Shown here: positions 10,235-18,639 of the stretch, piece after piece
Layout of the letters: each line of letters starts with the position of its first letter
How positions within the stretch are numbered: the first letter of the stretch is position 1
Source of the DNA: Lachnospiraceae bacterium
GTDB lineage: Bacteria > Bacillota > Clostridia > Lachnospirales > Lachnospiraceae
DNA: 64,000 nt
Assembly (NCBI GenBank): GCA_022794265.1
Contig: JAAWEK010000009.1
Span: 1 to 64,000, forward strand
Reading direction: 5' to 3'
Notes under the pieces: model-generated
Database searches by the model: none
What the model saw: only the letters and a program-made list of their open reading frames with translations
What the model was told of the DNA's origin: nothing
Program-made: the position numbers and the translations under genes

Positions 10235-10283
10235 CTACTAAATATAGGATTAAATTTATGTTTACACACAATATATTGTGTGT
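10235..10283 (-). promoter_or_regulatory. Paired NrdR boxes upstream of nrdD
   Basis: A perfect 20-bp palindrome at 10264-10283 contains the NrdR consensus ACACAATATATTGTGT. A degenerate second box is at 10235-10250 (minus-strand reading ATCCTATATTTAGTAG). The centres are 31 bp apart, the spacing known for NrdR box pairs. The rest of the gap 10124-10449 holds no gene; on its plus side it carries the leader of the ECF component. Confidence 0.82.
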
Positions 10284-10449
10284 TATATGTAAACCAAAAA
10301 AAACCTTTGCGAATGGGGGTTTCCTTTGTTTTTCCTCAAACTGGTATGGTTAATTTTTCAATAACTGGCTATTTAAAAAAGGGCAATTTGTGGTAATCTC
10401 TATACAGACCGGTCAATCATCAGATTTTTCAGGAGGATATAAAACTTTT

Positions 10450-10971
10450 ATGATTCAAAAAAAAATTAATACTAAAACATTGGCTCTGGCTGCCGTTTTT
10501 ACTGCGCTTACTTACGTATTTACTGCCTTTATCAATATCCGCCTTCCCATTACCGCCAATGGCGGACTGATTCATTTGGGAAATATTCCTTTATTCATAG
10601 GCGCTATCACATTTGGAAGTTCTGTAGGCGCCATATCCGGCGGAATCGGTATGGCACTGTTTGACCTTCTCTCCGGCTGGACAGTCTGGGCTCCCTTTAC
10701 TCTGGTCATAGTTGCCCTGATGGGTTATACCATGGGCAAAATTATGGGCAGATCATATTCCATGAGCCGGATTATTATAGCAATAATCTCTGCAGGCATA
10801 ATTAAAATTGCAGGATATTATATTGCCGAAGTTATTTTATATGGCAACTTTGCCACGCCATTGACTTCTATACCAGGAAATATCCTGCAGATATCTGCGG
10901 CAGCCGTAATTGTCATTCCAATTGCACCGCTGCTAAAAAAAGCGGCGACAGGAATCTTATATACTACATAG
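10450..10971 (+). CDS. ECF transporter S component (ECF-type riboflavin transporter/DUF1393-like)
   Basis: Small membrane protein of 173 residues with about five hydrophobic segments. The pattern NGGLIHLGNIPLF, then GAISGGIGMALFDLLSGW and WAPFTLVIVALMG matches the substrate-binding (S) component family PF07155. The substrate is not readable. I chose the ATG at 10450 (AGGAGG 12 nt upstream) over an upstream GTG at 10390. No EcfA/EcfT genes are nearby, so it would use a shared energising module (inference). An aminotransferase follows after 79 bp on the same strand. Confidence 0.75.
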   Translation: MIQKKINTKTLALAAVFTALTYVFTAFINIRLPITANGGLIHLGNIPLFIGAITFGSSVGAISGGIGMALFDLLSGWTVWAPFTLVIVALMGYTMGKIMGRSYSMSRIIIAIISAGIIKIAGYYIAEVILYGNFATPLTSIPGNILQISAAAVIVIPIAPLLKKAATGILYTT

Positions 10972-10979
10972 TTTAACTC

Positions 10980-11014
10980 GCTGAAACTTCTGGTCCGTGA
11001 CTATGAGCTTCACA
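10980..11014 (+). repeat. Small dispersed hairpin repeat, copy S1
   Basis: GCTGAAACTTCTGGTCCGTG followed by ACTATGAGCTTCACAA matches the core of the element at 41602-41651 (GAAACTTCYGRYCMGTGACT, then ATGAGYTTCRCAA), with about 27 of 33 positions identical. The ends can pair weakly. It lies between the ECF component and the aminotransferase. No flanking direct repeat is evident at this copy. Confidence 0.6.
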
Positions 11015-11050
11015 ATCAATCATATATAAGGAAAGGATATTTTTATTAAT

Positions 11051-12148
11051 ATGGAAGATACCAGATATAAATTAATGACTCCCGGTCCGACCCGGGTTGC
11101 CGAGAATGTCAGAATGGCAAGGTCTCTTGCCTGTACGAATCCGGATCTGGATATAGAATTTTTTGATTTTTATAAGGAGACCTGTGAACAAATCAGTTTC
11201 CTGCTTCATACAAATAACGAAACCCTGATATTAAGCGGCGAGGGAATTCTTGGACTGGAAGCAGCCTGTGCAGGTCTGACAGAACCCGGAGACAGAGTTC
11301 TGGTCATTGACAATGGTTTATACGGAAACGGTTTTAAAGATTTCGTATCCCTGTATGGAGGTGTTCCTGTCCTTTATACAGACGATTACCATGAAACCAT
11401 TGACGTCAGCAGGCTGGAAGCCTTTCTCTCTGCAAACCACGATTTCAAATATGCAACCGTTGTTCACTGCGATACCCCCAGCGGTATGCTGAATGACATC
11501 GGCAGAATTTGTCCCCTGTTAAAGAAATACGGGATTCTTACAGTGGTTGACTCCGTATCTGCCATGTTCGGAGAATATGTGAATGTGGATAAATTTCAGA
11601 TAGATTTTCTCTGCGGCGGTTCCCAAAAGGTAGTATCCGCCCCTGCCGGACTGACCTTTGTCACTGCCAGCCCTGACGCAAAAGCCGCTATGCATACAAG
11701 GAAAACACCGATTGCCTCTTTTTATGCTAATATTACCATATTTGATGATTATTATGAAAAAAAATGGTTTCCTTATACCATGCCTATCAGCGATATTTAT
11801 GGTCTGCGTACCGCTTTTGATAATATTCAGGCGGAACCGGATATTATCAGCCGCCATGCGGCGGTTGCTTCCCATGTCCGGGAAGTTCTTTCCGGAGCCG
11901 GCTATACCTTTTATCAGAACAGCGGCTTTTCCAATACCGTTACCGTTGTAAACGTACCGGAAGGATTCACTGCAGAAGATATCTTAAATACCTGTAAGGA
12001 TAACCATAATATTATGCTGGCCGGTTCTTTCGGCGCTTTGGCCGGAACCGTTATCCGAATCGGACACATGGGTGAAAATGCACGGCTGGAATATGTGGAT
12101 GAGGTACTGAATATCCTCTGCGGCCTGCTGAATAACAAGCGCCGTTAA
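11051..12148 (+). CDS. Class V PLP-dependent aminotransferase (serine-pyruvate / alanine-glyoxylate type)
   Basis: Fold type I aminotransferase of 365 residues. It opens with LMTPGPTRV, typical of the alanine-glyoxylate / serine-pyruvate group. Other marks are SGEGILGLEAA (PLP phosphate site), HCDTPSGMLNDI, DSVSAMFGEY (Asp to the pyridine N) and GGSQKVVSAPAG (Lys forming the Schiff base). The C-terminus RIGHMGENA fits the substrate carboxylate Arg. It follows the ECF component on the same strand, so the two may handle one substrate (inference). AAAGGA is about 13 nt upstream. Its stop is 1 bp from the stop of convergent spoIIP. Confidence 0.88.
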   Translation: MEDTRYKLMTPGPTRVAENVRMARSLACTNPDLDIEFFDFYKETCEQISFLLHTNNETLILSGEGILGLEAACAGLTEPGDRVLVIDNGLYGNGFKDFVSLYGGVPVLYTDDYHETIDVSRLEAFLSANHDFKYATVVHCDTPSGMLNDIGRICPLLKKYGILTVVDSVSAMFGEYVNVDKFQIDFLCGGSQKVVSAPAGLTFVTASPDAKAAMHTRKTPIASFYANITIFDDYYEKKWFPYTMPISDIYGLRTAFDNIQAEPDIISRHAAVASHVREVLSGAGYTFYQNSGFSNTVTVVNVPEGFTAEDILNTCKDNHNIMLAGSFGALAGTVIRIGHMGENARLEYVDEVLNILCGLLNNKRR

Positions 12149-12149
12149 G

Positions 12150-13496
12150 TTACTGCAGTTTCATATAAAGCAATGCCGCAAGGGGTTCCATTGCATTTTT
12201 TACTTCCTCAAATGTATTGGTCTGGGCTCCCACTTCAATCAGCATGGACTTTGGCCGCAGATGCAGATTATACTGGTATGCCTGTATGTAGTTTCTTCTG
12301 GTAAATCCTTCAAAATACTCCTCTGCCAGTACCTTCATCTGCAGGCTCATGGCAAGATTCTGGGAACGGTACGGATTATAGAGATAACCGATTTCCCCTA
12401 CACCGTTTAAACGGCTGATTCCATTAAAAAACATGATTTTTGCGGTAGGCTTTCCGTTTACAGTGGTAACCAGATGATTATTTTCATTTACGCCATCCCG
12501 GTGAATGTCCAATACTACCTCAATAGAAGGATAATCTGCCAGTATCTGGGAAATCCTGTTATATGCATAATCATATGCCTTGCTTCTGTCCAGTACGCCG
12601 TTGACATAATCAAAGGAATCTTCTATATGAATAACATTATAGCCATACTGTTCCGTCAGCAGTTGCGTCAGATAATTTCCGACACCCACAATACCGGTAT
12701 TCCGGTCCTCCGGATTGCTGTCTGCAAACGCTTCCATTCCGTGGGTATGGTAAATCAGTATCTGCGGCTGGCTGTTGTCCTGCTGCATCTTCAGGTCTAC
12801 TGCCATCAGGCTTTGTGCGTTTAAATCTTCAGGAGTAATCGTAGTGCTGGATACTACCGTATAATAATTTGCCATTAAAAAATCAAAGCTTAAAAGATTG
12901 GTATCTATCTCTTTTACCTTTACAGGCAGAGTCACATTAATCCCTGCCGGCTGGGTACCTGGATTTTGTTCCGCCGGGGGCTGGGTTTCACCAGTTTCTG
13001 AAGGTACTTCTTCGCCACTTGTGGATGGTTCCGCAGGATTACCTTCTGCTGTGGATTCCGGCTGGATTTCACCGATGGAACTGCTTTCCTGATTTCCAGT
13101 AAGTTCATTTCCCGTATGCTGGCCGGCGTGAGCCACATCCTCTACGGCCTCTTCATTAGTAAGTTCACTGTCCCCCAGAAAGTGATATTCCGGTCTCTGG
13201 GCTACATTGACTGCCACCGTATGCTCAATATAGGAACTGTACGGCGTATTCAGCATATCTTTTACCATCCGGCCCATAATATCCGCTTCCGGATCAAATC
13301 CCGTATTTACATTATGTACATATTCCGCAGAGGGTATGCCGTGAAGTATCATTTTCTTCATATACTGATAAACATCATCTTCAGCCGCCAGATTCGGAAT
13401 CACCGGTTTTATCATGGATATTACGATATATAACAGCAGGCTGTAAATGATAAACGTAACCAGCCTGCTTTTTCCTGTCATTGAATGATTATGCAA
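12150..13496 (-). CDS. spoIIP: Stage II sporulation protein P
   Basis: Cell-wall amidase/endopeptidase needed for septal peptidoglycan thinning and engulfment, acting with SpoIID and SpoIIM; 448 residues. There is an N-terminal TM (about 13-30). A low-complexity Ser/Glu/Pro linker lies around 125-190, and the catalytic domain spans about 230-448: ILIYHTHGMEAF (zinc His), VVLDIHRDGV and SMLIEVGAQTNT (Glu). I accept the TTG at 13496 (AAGGGG 9 nt upstream); an ATG lies five codons in. It follows gpr, as in Bacillus and many Clostridia. Confidence 0.93.
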   Translation of the reverse strand: MHNHSMTGKSRLVTFIIYSLLLYIVISMIKPVIPNLAAEDDVYQYMKKMILHGIPSAEYVHNVNTGFDPEADIMGRMVKDMLNTPYSSYIEHTVAVNVAQRPEYHFLGDSELTNEEAVEDVAHAGQHTGNELTGNQESSSIGEIQPESTAEGNPAEPSTSGEEVPSETGETQPPAEQNPGTQPAGINVTLPVKVKEIDTNLLSFDFLMANYYTVVSSTTITPEDLNAQSLMAVDLKMQQDNSQPQILIYHTHGMEAFADSNPEDRNTGIVGVGNYLTQLLTEQYGYNVIHIEDSFDYVNGVLDRSKAYDYAYNRISQILADYPSIEVVLDIHRDGVNENNHLVTTVNGKPTAKIMFFNGISRLNGVGEIGYLYNPYRSQNLAMSLQMKVLAEEYFEGFTRRNYIQAYQYNLHLRPKSMLIEVGAQTNTFEEVKNAMEPLAALLYMKLQ

Positions 13497-13544
13497 AACT
13501 ACTGCCCCTTTTCATACGATTAACCAAGATTTTGTCCAATATCA

Positions 13545-14504
13545 TTATATGCCGCCAGACCATATAATATTCAACGCTTCCGATAACGTAAAACTTAAAC
13601 TCTTGATATTTTCATCAATGTCTTTCGGAGTAACATACATATTTCCGATTTCCGGCTCAATAACTTCCCGAATCAGCGCATATTTTTCTGCCGGAGAAAA
13701 ATCTTTCAATACCTGGGCCATGCTTTTTAATTTATCACTGAGAGAAAATATATCCAGAATATTTTCCATTGTATCATTTACAATAGTCGCCGCATCTACC
13801 ACAGTAGGAACTCCGATTGCTATCACCGGAACCCCGATGCTTTCTTCCGTCAGACCCATGCGATGGTTTCCCACACCAGAGCCGGGATTAATCCCGGTAT
13901 CCGCAATCTGTATCGTGGTATTTAATCTTGCCGTATTTCTGGCTGCCAGCGAATCTATGGCAATTACAACATGAGGCTTTGTGGTTTTCACAAGACCTTT
14001 CACAATTTCCGCCGATTCCATTCCAGTCATGGCCATAACCCCCGGTACAATACCGCTTACTTCATATTTTCCGCACTTCCGGAGCAGTTCCTCCGATAAA
14101 AACTGCTCATCCATGTTTCTTGTAATAAAAAGATTATCCACCACTGCCGGCCCCAGTGCATCTGGCGTTGCCATCCGGTTTCCCAAACCTACCACCAATA
14201 CCCTGCACTTTCGTTTTTTCGGCAACAGTTCCTTTATATATACAGCTATTTTTTCCGATATATCCCTGTGAAAATCCGTATCCTGCTGGGACAGTTCTTT
14301 TGCTTCCACCGTAATGTATTTTCCGACGGGTTTTCCGGTCAATTCTTCACCGGCAGAATTTTCAATAATAACCTTTGTAACCTTTATTCTTCCGTCATAT
14401 ATATATTCTTCCTGAAAGCTGACACCGTTTTCAGGATAACTGTGCGCTGCCACATCTTCTTTCAGTTCAACTGCCAAATCCGTTCTGACTTTAAATTCCT
14501 GCAT
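13545..14504 (-). CDS. gpr: GPR germination protease
   Basis: Aspartic endopeptidase (A25) that degrades small acid-soluble spore proteins at germination; 319 residues. The N-terminus FKVRTDLAVEL precedes the autoprocessing region. Catalytic-region motifs are VVGLGNRMATPDALGP and VIAIDSLAARNTARL, followed by the substrate-loop segment PGSGVGNHRMGL. GAAAGGA is upstream of the ATG. It is 48 bp upstream of spoIIP and divergent from rpsT, the classic gpr-spoIIP/rpsT arrangement. Forespore sigma control is expected but I could not identify the promoter. Confidence 0.95.
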   Translation of the reverse strand: MQEFKVRTDLAVELKEDVAAHSYPENGVSFQEEYIYDGRIKVTKVIIENSAGEELTGKPVGKYITVEAKELSQQDTDFHRDISEKIAVYIKELLPKKRKCRVLVVGLGNRMATPDALGPAVVDNLFITRNMDEQFLSEELLRKCGKYEVSGIVPGVMAMTGMESAEIVKGLVKTTKPHVVIAIDSLAARNTARLNTTIQIADTGINPGSGVGNHRMGLTEESIGVPVIAIGVPTVVDAATIVNDTMENILDIFSLSDKLKSMAQVLKDFSPAEKYALIREVIEPEIGNMYVTPKDIDENIKSLSFTLSEALNIIWSGGI

Positions 14505-14584
14505 AATTCAATCCTTTCCAAAAACTCACATCCAAAAACCGTTGCTTATAATTTAATTATTTCCGTTTTTTTTGTTATTATGTA

Positions 14585-14613
14585 TTGACAACTGTCTGAT
14601 TTTGGAATAAACT
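14585..14613 (+). promoter_or_regulatory. Promoter of rpsT
   Basis: TTGACA at 14585-14590, 17-nt spacer, TAAACT at 14608-14613. It leaves a leader of about 130 nt before the rpsT start. Confidence 0.78.
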
Positions 14614-14619
14614 ACACTA

Positions 14620-14745
14620 GTATGTTTACATTCGACACGTCCGCGTCTTTTAAAATGTAAACAATCGTCAGGCTCTAAACTCTCTCAATGAGTCTGATAC
14701 AAATAAGAAATACTTACATTAAAAAACAGAACAATATTTTCGGAG
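14620..14745 (+). promoter_or_regulatory. Structured rpsT 5' leader
   Basis: Two stem-loops can form: GTTTACATT (14624-14632) with AATGTAAAC (14654-14662), and TCAGGCTC (14669-14676) with GAGTCTGA (14691-14698, one G-U pair). The leader ends at the ribosome site GGAGG (14742-14746). Long structured leaders of ribosomal protein genes often mediate autoregulation; for S20 here this is inference. Confidence 0.5.
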
Positions 14746-14754
14746 GTGGACAGA

Positions 14755-15018
14755 TTGGCTAACATCAAATCTGCAAAAAAAAGAATTTTAGTAACTGCAA
14801 CAAAAACAGCAAGAAATAAAGCAATCCGCTCTAAAGTAAAGACAGCAATTAAAAAAGTGTTTGCTGCCATTGAAACCGGTGACAAAAAAGCTGCTCTTGC
14901 AGCACTGAATGCTGCAACTGTTGAAATTGACAAGGCATGTACAAAAGGTGTATATCACAAGAACAATGCCGCAAGAAAAGTTTCACGCCTAAGCAAAGCA
15001 GTAAACAAACTTGCTTAA
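14755..15018 (+). CDS. rpsT: 30S ribosomal protein S20
   Basis: Binds 16S rRNA early in 30S assembly; 87 residues, rich in Lys and Ala, starting (M)ANIKSAKKRILVTATKTARN. I place the start at the TTG 14755-14757: GGAGG sits 8 nt upstream and the product then begins exactly like the family. The upstream in-frame GTG at 14746 overlaps the ribosome site. The TTG start of rpsT also occurs in E. coli, where it is tied to autoregulation. Confidence 0.96.
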   Translation: MANIKSAKKRILVTATKTARNKAIRSKVKTAIKKVFAAIETGDKKAALAALNAATVEIDKACTKGVYHKNNAARKVSRLSKAVNKLA

Positions 15019-15049
15019 TTTCTATTGATTTAGATTTTATACAAACATA

Positions 15050-15096
15050 ACAAAGGAACCGGTTCAGCGGATGAGTCCCTGCTCCGGTTCCTTTTT
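15050..15096. terminator. Terminator between rpsT and holA
   Basis: AAAGGAACCGG / CCGGTTCCTTT stem followed by a T-run on the plus strand, with an A-run on the other side. The genes converge, so it can serve both. Confidence 0.88.
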
Positions 15097-15112
15097 CATT
15101 TTATCTCTTTTC

Positions 15113-16114
15113 TTATTTCTGTTCCTGCTGTTCTTCCGCCCGGCTATAGCGGATGATTATCAGCTCCACTGCCATTTTATCGTTCATATTTCCCTGCTTC
15201 ACCGCTTCTTCCATACGAATACAATATTTTAATGCACTGCGGATTGTTTTATATTTAAAATTTCGGCACTGGGATACTGTTTTATTCACAATAAAGCTCT
15301 GCATTCCAAGCTTTGCCGCCATTTCTGAAGCCGGCATATGGTATTCACTCATTTCCTTGACCTGAAGCATGATATTAAACTGTCTGGCCAGCATAAACAG
15401 AATTTTCATCGGCGCTTCTCTGGAAGCGATTAGATCATAATACAGTTCCAAAGCCTTCTGTTGTTTCTTTCCACCAATGGCATCCACCATTTCAAAAATC
15501 TTTCCTGTAATTTCACTGACACAGACGGCATCGATATCCCACCGCTTAATCACTTCCCGGTCATAGGTATAGGCAATTAGTTTTTCCAGCTCACCAGAGA
15601 TATTATCCATATCATCTCCCAGCTTCTCTAACAGATATTTCATATCATTTTCGGTAATCTTTTTGCCGGCCCTTGCAAGATACCGTGCAGCCCACTGGGC
15701 AAGCTCCTTGCCGATTGCCCGTTTACATTCACAGATATAACCGCTGGCCTTTACCTGTTTATATAATTTATTCCGTTTATCCACTTCAGTTTCTACAAAA
15801 ATGATACAGGTAGATTCTGGTATCTGTCTGATGTACTCCGCCATCTCCTCTGGTGCCGTCTTAAACCATCCGCTATCCTCAATCAGAATTACCCTGTAAT
15901 CCGCAAAAAATGGCAGCGTCTCCGCTATATCAATGATTTTTGGCGCATTACATTCCCTGCCGGAATACCCGGTAAAATTCATGGTATCGTCCCTGGCTAT
16001 CAGTCCCCGGAGTAACATATTTTTAGCGCTTCGTACCAGAAAACGTTCTTCCCCAAAAATCAAATATGCTCTTTTTATGTTTTTCTGCTCCAAATCTTTT
16101 TTTATATTCTTCAT
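15113..16114 (-). CDS. holA: DNA polymerase III subunit delta
   Basis: Clamp-loader delta subunit of 333 residues that opens the sliding clamp. The family signature AYLIFGEERFLVRSAKNML is at residues 15-33. The AAA+-like fold lacks a Walker A, as expected for delta, and the C-terminal collar helices include EAPMKILFMLARQFNIML. It ends the comEA-to-holA operon, 51 bp after comEC, the usual comEC-holA order in Firmicutes. Confidence 0.94.
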   Translation of the reverse strand: MKNIKKDLEQKNIKRAYLIFGEERFLVRSAKNMLLRGLIARDDTMNFTGYSGRECNAPKIIDIAETLPFFADYRVILIEDSGWFKTAPEEMAEYIRQIPESTCIIFVETEVDKRNKLYKQVKASGYICECKRAIGKELAQWAARYLARAGKKITENDMKYLLEKLGDDMDNISGELEKLIAYTYDREVIKRWDIDAVCVSEITGKIFEMVDAIGGKKQQKALELYYDLIASREAPMKILFMLARQFNIMLQVKEMSEYHMPASEMAAKLGMQSFIVNKTVSQCRNFKYKTIRSALKYCIRMEEAVKQGNMNDKMAVELIIIRYSRAEEQQEQK

Positions 16115-16165
16115 TTATCTACCATCCGTAATCTGTCTCTGCATTCTCTGCTGATTATTATATCC

Positions 16166-18592
16166 TCAATCCCTGAATCTTTCAACCGTATATCCTCCCT
16201 TTTTCCCTATGCGAAGAGTAATCTGTCCGGAATCCCTGGTTATATATATCTGACTGCCCACTGCCTCCAGCCGTTTTAAGGTTTCCGCTGCCGGATGCCC
16301 GTACCGGTTATTCTTCGAACAGGATATCAGAGCCGTATCCGGCTGTATCAGACGAAGATATTCCTCTCCGGATGAACCATCGGAACCGTGATGCGCCACT
16401 TTTAAGATATGACATCTTTCAAGCCTTCCTGACCGAATCAGCAAATCCTCTCCCTGTGCTTCCAAATCCCCGGTAAACATAGCGGTAATTCCGTTAACGG
16501 ATACTATGCAATTTAGTGATAATTCGTTTTTATCCCGGAACGGAATTTCTTTGGACGGATAGATACTGGAAATACGAAGATTGTTTTCGGTAATCTCCAT
16601 GCCGGCCGACAGATATATTACAGAAATCCCATGCTCCACAGCCGTTTCTTCCAGATGGTGATAGGATTCATCCCGAAATTCTTCCCCAATATCTGGCAAA
16701 ACCAGACACTTTACATAGGGCCTTTTTCCATATTCTGCCGTTAAAAGCGGAATCATTCCGCTGATATGATCCTGATCCGTATGTGTAACCATCAGATAAG
16801 ACAGGCTTTCTACCCCATTTGCTTTTAAAAATGGAAGGATTTCATATTCTGCAATTCTGGAATTATTACTGCTGCCTGCATCGATTAAAAGGTTCGTCCC
16901 ATGTTCCGTTCCGATAAAAATGCTGTCGCCCTGTCCCACATCCAGCATTTTTATACAATTTTCTCTGGAACTTCCATATAGAACCAGCAGATTCAACAGA
17001 ACAAAAGCGGATATTATCATCGTTTTTCTGGCCAGACGAATATACCAGAACTCTTCAAAGTTGTTTTGACAGTTGTTCCCAACAGGCCTGCCGCTTCGTT
17101 TTTGTACCAATATCCAAAGGAAGCCGGTGATCAGAACAACTGCTCCGTAATAAAGAAAAAGCTGCTGAACCGGAGGCTTCCCGGTAATCCGGACGGCGCC
17201 TGGTATCATTTCATATGTCCTGCACAAAACCTCATACAGCTTTAGAATCCCCACCGGTAAAAGTATCATAAAACGTGAAATTTCCACACATACATAACCA
17301 AAAAGAATACAGATAAATCCGCTGCACAATACAATGCCAAACACCGGAAGCACCACCAGATTTATAAGTGTGGAATACAACGCTGTCTGATAAAAATTAA
17401 CGGCTATTACAGGTCTTGTAATCAGATTAATACACTCACTGGTCACAATCGTCCGCACCATTTTAGATTCTATATTTAAAAATGCAGCCACTGTTCTGCC
17501 CGTCAGTACAATGCCTAAAATTGCCCCAAAAGACAGTTGCATGGCTGCCGATTCCGGCGCCATGGGTATTTTTACCGTAATTAGAATGGCGGCAAGAGAT
17601 AATGCCGACAATACATCATAAGTTCTGCCGGTTATATCCGCCAGAATCCCCACCAGAAACATAATCACCGCCCGTTTTGCTGATACTCCGCCTCCAGTCA
17701 TCATGCCATATGACAATATAAAGACAGAGGCCACTCCGCCAGCGCCTGCAAAGCGGAAACGTTTCCTCATTAGCCGGTAGACACACATGCCCAACAACGA
17801 TATATGAAGGCCGGAAATACTGAGCAGATGAGAAATACCGGCAATTTGGTACAATTCTTTTGTTTCGGCATCGATTTCCGATTTACAGCCTAAAAGAATT
17901 CCGGACAGTATGGAGGCATATTTTTCCTCCGTTATATTATATAAATGATTCTGCATATTCCTCCGAATATTCCTTAACCCATTCCGAAACCGGCTATATG
18001 TTCTTTTCACCCATTGGATATCTTCCGGTTCCGCATAAAATCTTCCGTAAATTCCCAGGCTGTAATAATAGGTCTGACTGTCAAAACTCCCTTCATTCCT
18101 TGGCTCCTGAAATTCCGAATAAACACCTGTCAGCCGGATAGCCCTTCCCGGTCGTAACCATACAGAGGCTTCTTCAAACACCAGCTGAACATTTCCGTGA
18201 ATTTTCACAAATCCTACATCATCTTCAATTCTGACATGTTCCAGTAATACATATACTGCTCCACTTTCTTTTCTTTCTTCTAATTCTGTGATGCAGCCAT
18301 AAATATCGTAACTGCTGCCGTCTCTGCAGAATTTCCTGATTTTCTCCGCATCATCCGCTGCTCCGGCATAAATCCAGGCTCCCACTCCAAAAGAAAATGA
18401 AATTACCAGAATCATTCCCAATCCTTTGAACAGGAATTTCTGTTTTCCGTTCCGGCTTCTGTTCCATTTTCTAACAATAATTCTTGCCAATAAATCTAAA
18501 AAAACAGCCGTTCCGGAAAGAACGGCCGTAAAAAACAAAAACCTCCCGATAAAACTCCCTGAAATTTTATATATATATTCTCCAAGTATCAA
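16166..18592 (-). CDS. comEC: DNA internalization protein ComEC/Rec2
   Basis: Membrane channel for uptake of single-stranded DNA in natural transformation. The called frame is 808 residues: two N-terminal TM segments, an OB-like DUF4131 region, the competence domain (GISHLLSISGLHISLLGMCV, then many TMs), and a C-terminal metallo-beta-lactamase-like domain (DVGQGDSIFI, THTDQDHISG, VAHHGSDGSSGEE). The full length and motifs suggest an intact protein. The coordinates use the TTG at 18592, but AGGAGGG at 18632-18638 lies 6 nt before an in-frame ATA (18623-18625) that would give the common N-terminus (M)KRPL. Initiation at ATA is therefore possible. Confidence 0.94.
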   Translation of the reverse strand: MILGEYIYKISGSFIGRFLFFTAVLSGTAVFLDLLARIIVRKWNRSRNGKQKFLFKGLGMILVISFSFGVGAWIYAGAADDAEKIRKFCRDGSSYDIYGCITELEERKESGAVYVLLEHVRIEDDVGFVKIHGNVQLVFEEASVWLRPGRAIRLTGVYSEFQEPRNEGSFDSQTYYYSLGIYGRFYAEPEDIQWVKRTYSRFRNGLRNIRRNMQNHLYNITEEKYASILSGILLGCKSEIDAETKELYQIAGISHLLSISGLHISLLGMCVYRLMRKRFRFAGAGGVASVFILSYGMMTGGGVSAKRAVIMFLVGILADITGRTYDVLSALSLAAILITVKIPMAPESAAMQLSFGAILGIVLTGRTVAAFLNIESKMVRTIVTSECINLITRPVIAVNFYQTALYSTLINLVVLPVFGIVLCSGFICILFGYVCVEISRFMILLPVGILKLYEVLCRTYEMIPGAVRITGKPPVQQLFLYYGAVVLITGFLWILVQKRSGRPVGNNCQNNFEEFWYIRLARKTMIISAFVLLNLLVLYGSSRENCIKMLDVGQGDSIFIGTEHGTNLLIDAGSSNNSRIAEYEILPFLKANGVESLSYLMVTHTDQDHISGMIPLLTAEYGKRPYVKCLVLPDIGEEFRDESYHHLEETAVEHGISVIYLSAGMEITENNLRISSIYPSKEIPFRDKNELSLNCIVSVNGITAMFTGDLEAQGEDLLIRSGRLERCHILKVAHHGSDGSSGEEYLRLIQPDTALISCSKNNRYGHPAAETLKRLEAVGSQIYITRDSGQITLRIGKKGGYTVERFRD

Positions 18593-18639
18593 GGCCGCTG
18601 CAATAACTGAAAGCGGTCGTTTTATATTTATCCCTCCTG

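Noticed and set aside
10291-10449. Possible riboswitch in the ECF gene leader
   Set aside because: No known aptamer consensus (FMN, TPP, preQ1) could be recognised.
12898-13138. Small frames in the low-complexity linker region of spoIIP
   Set aside because: They are shadows of the Ser/Glu/Pro-rich linker.
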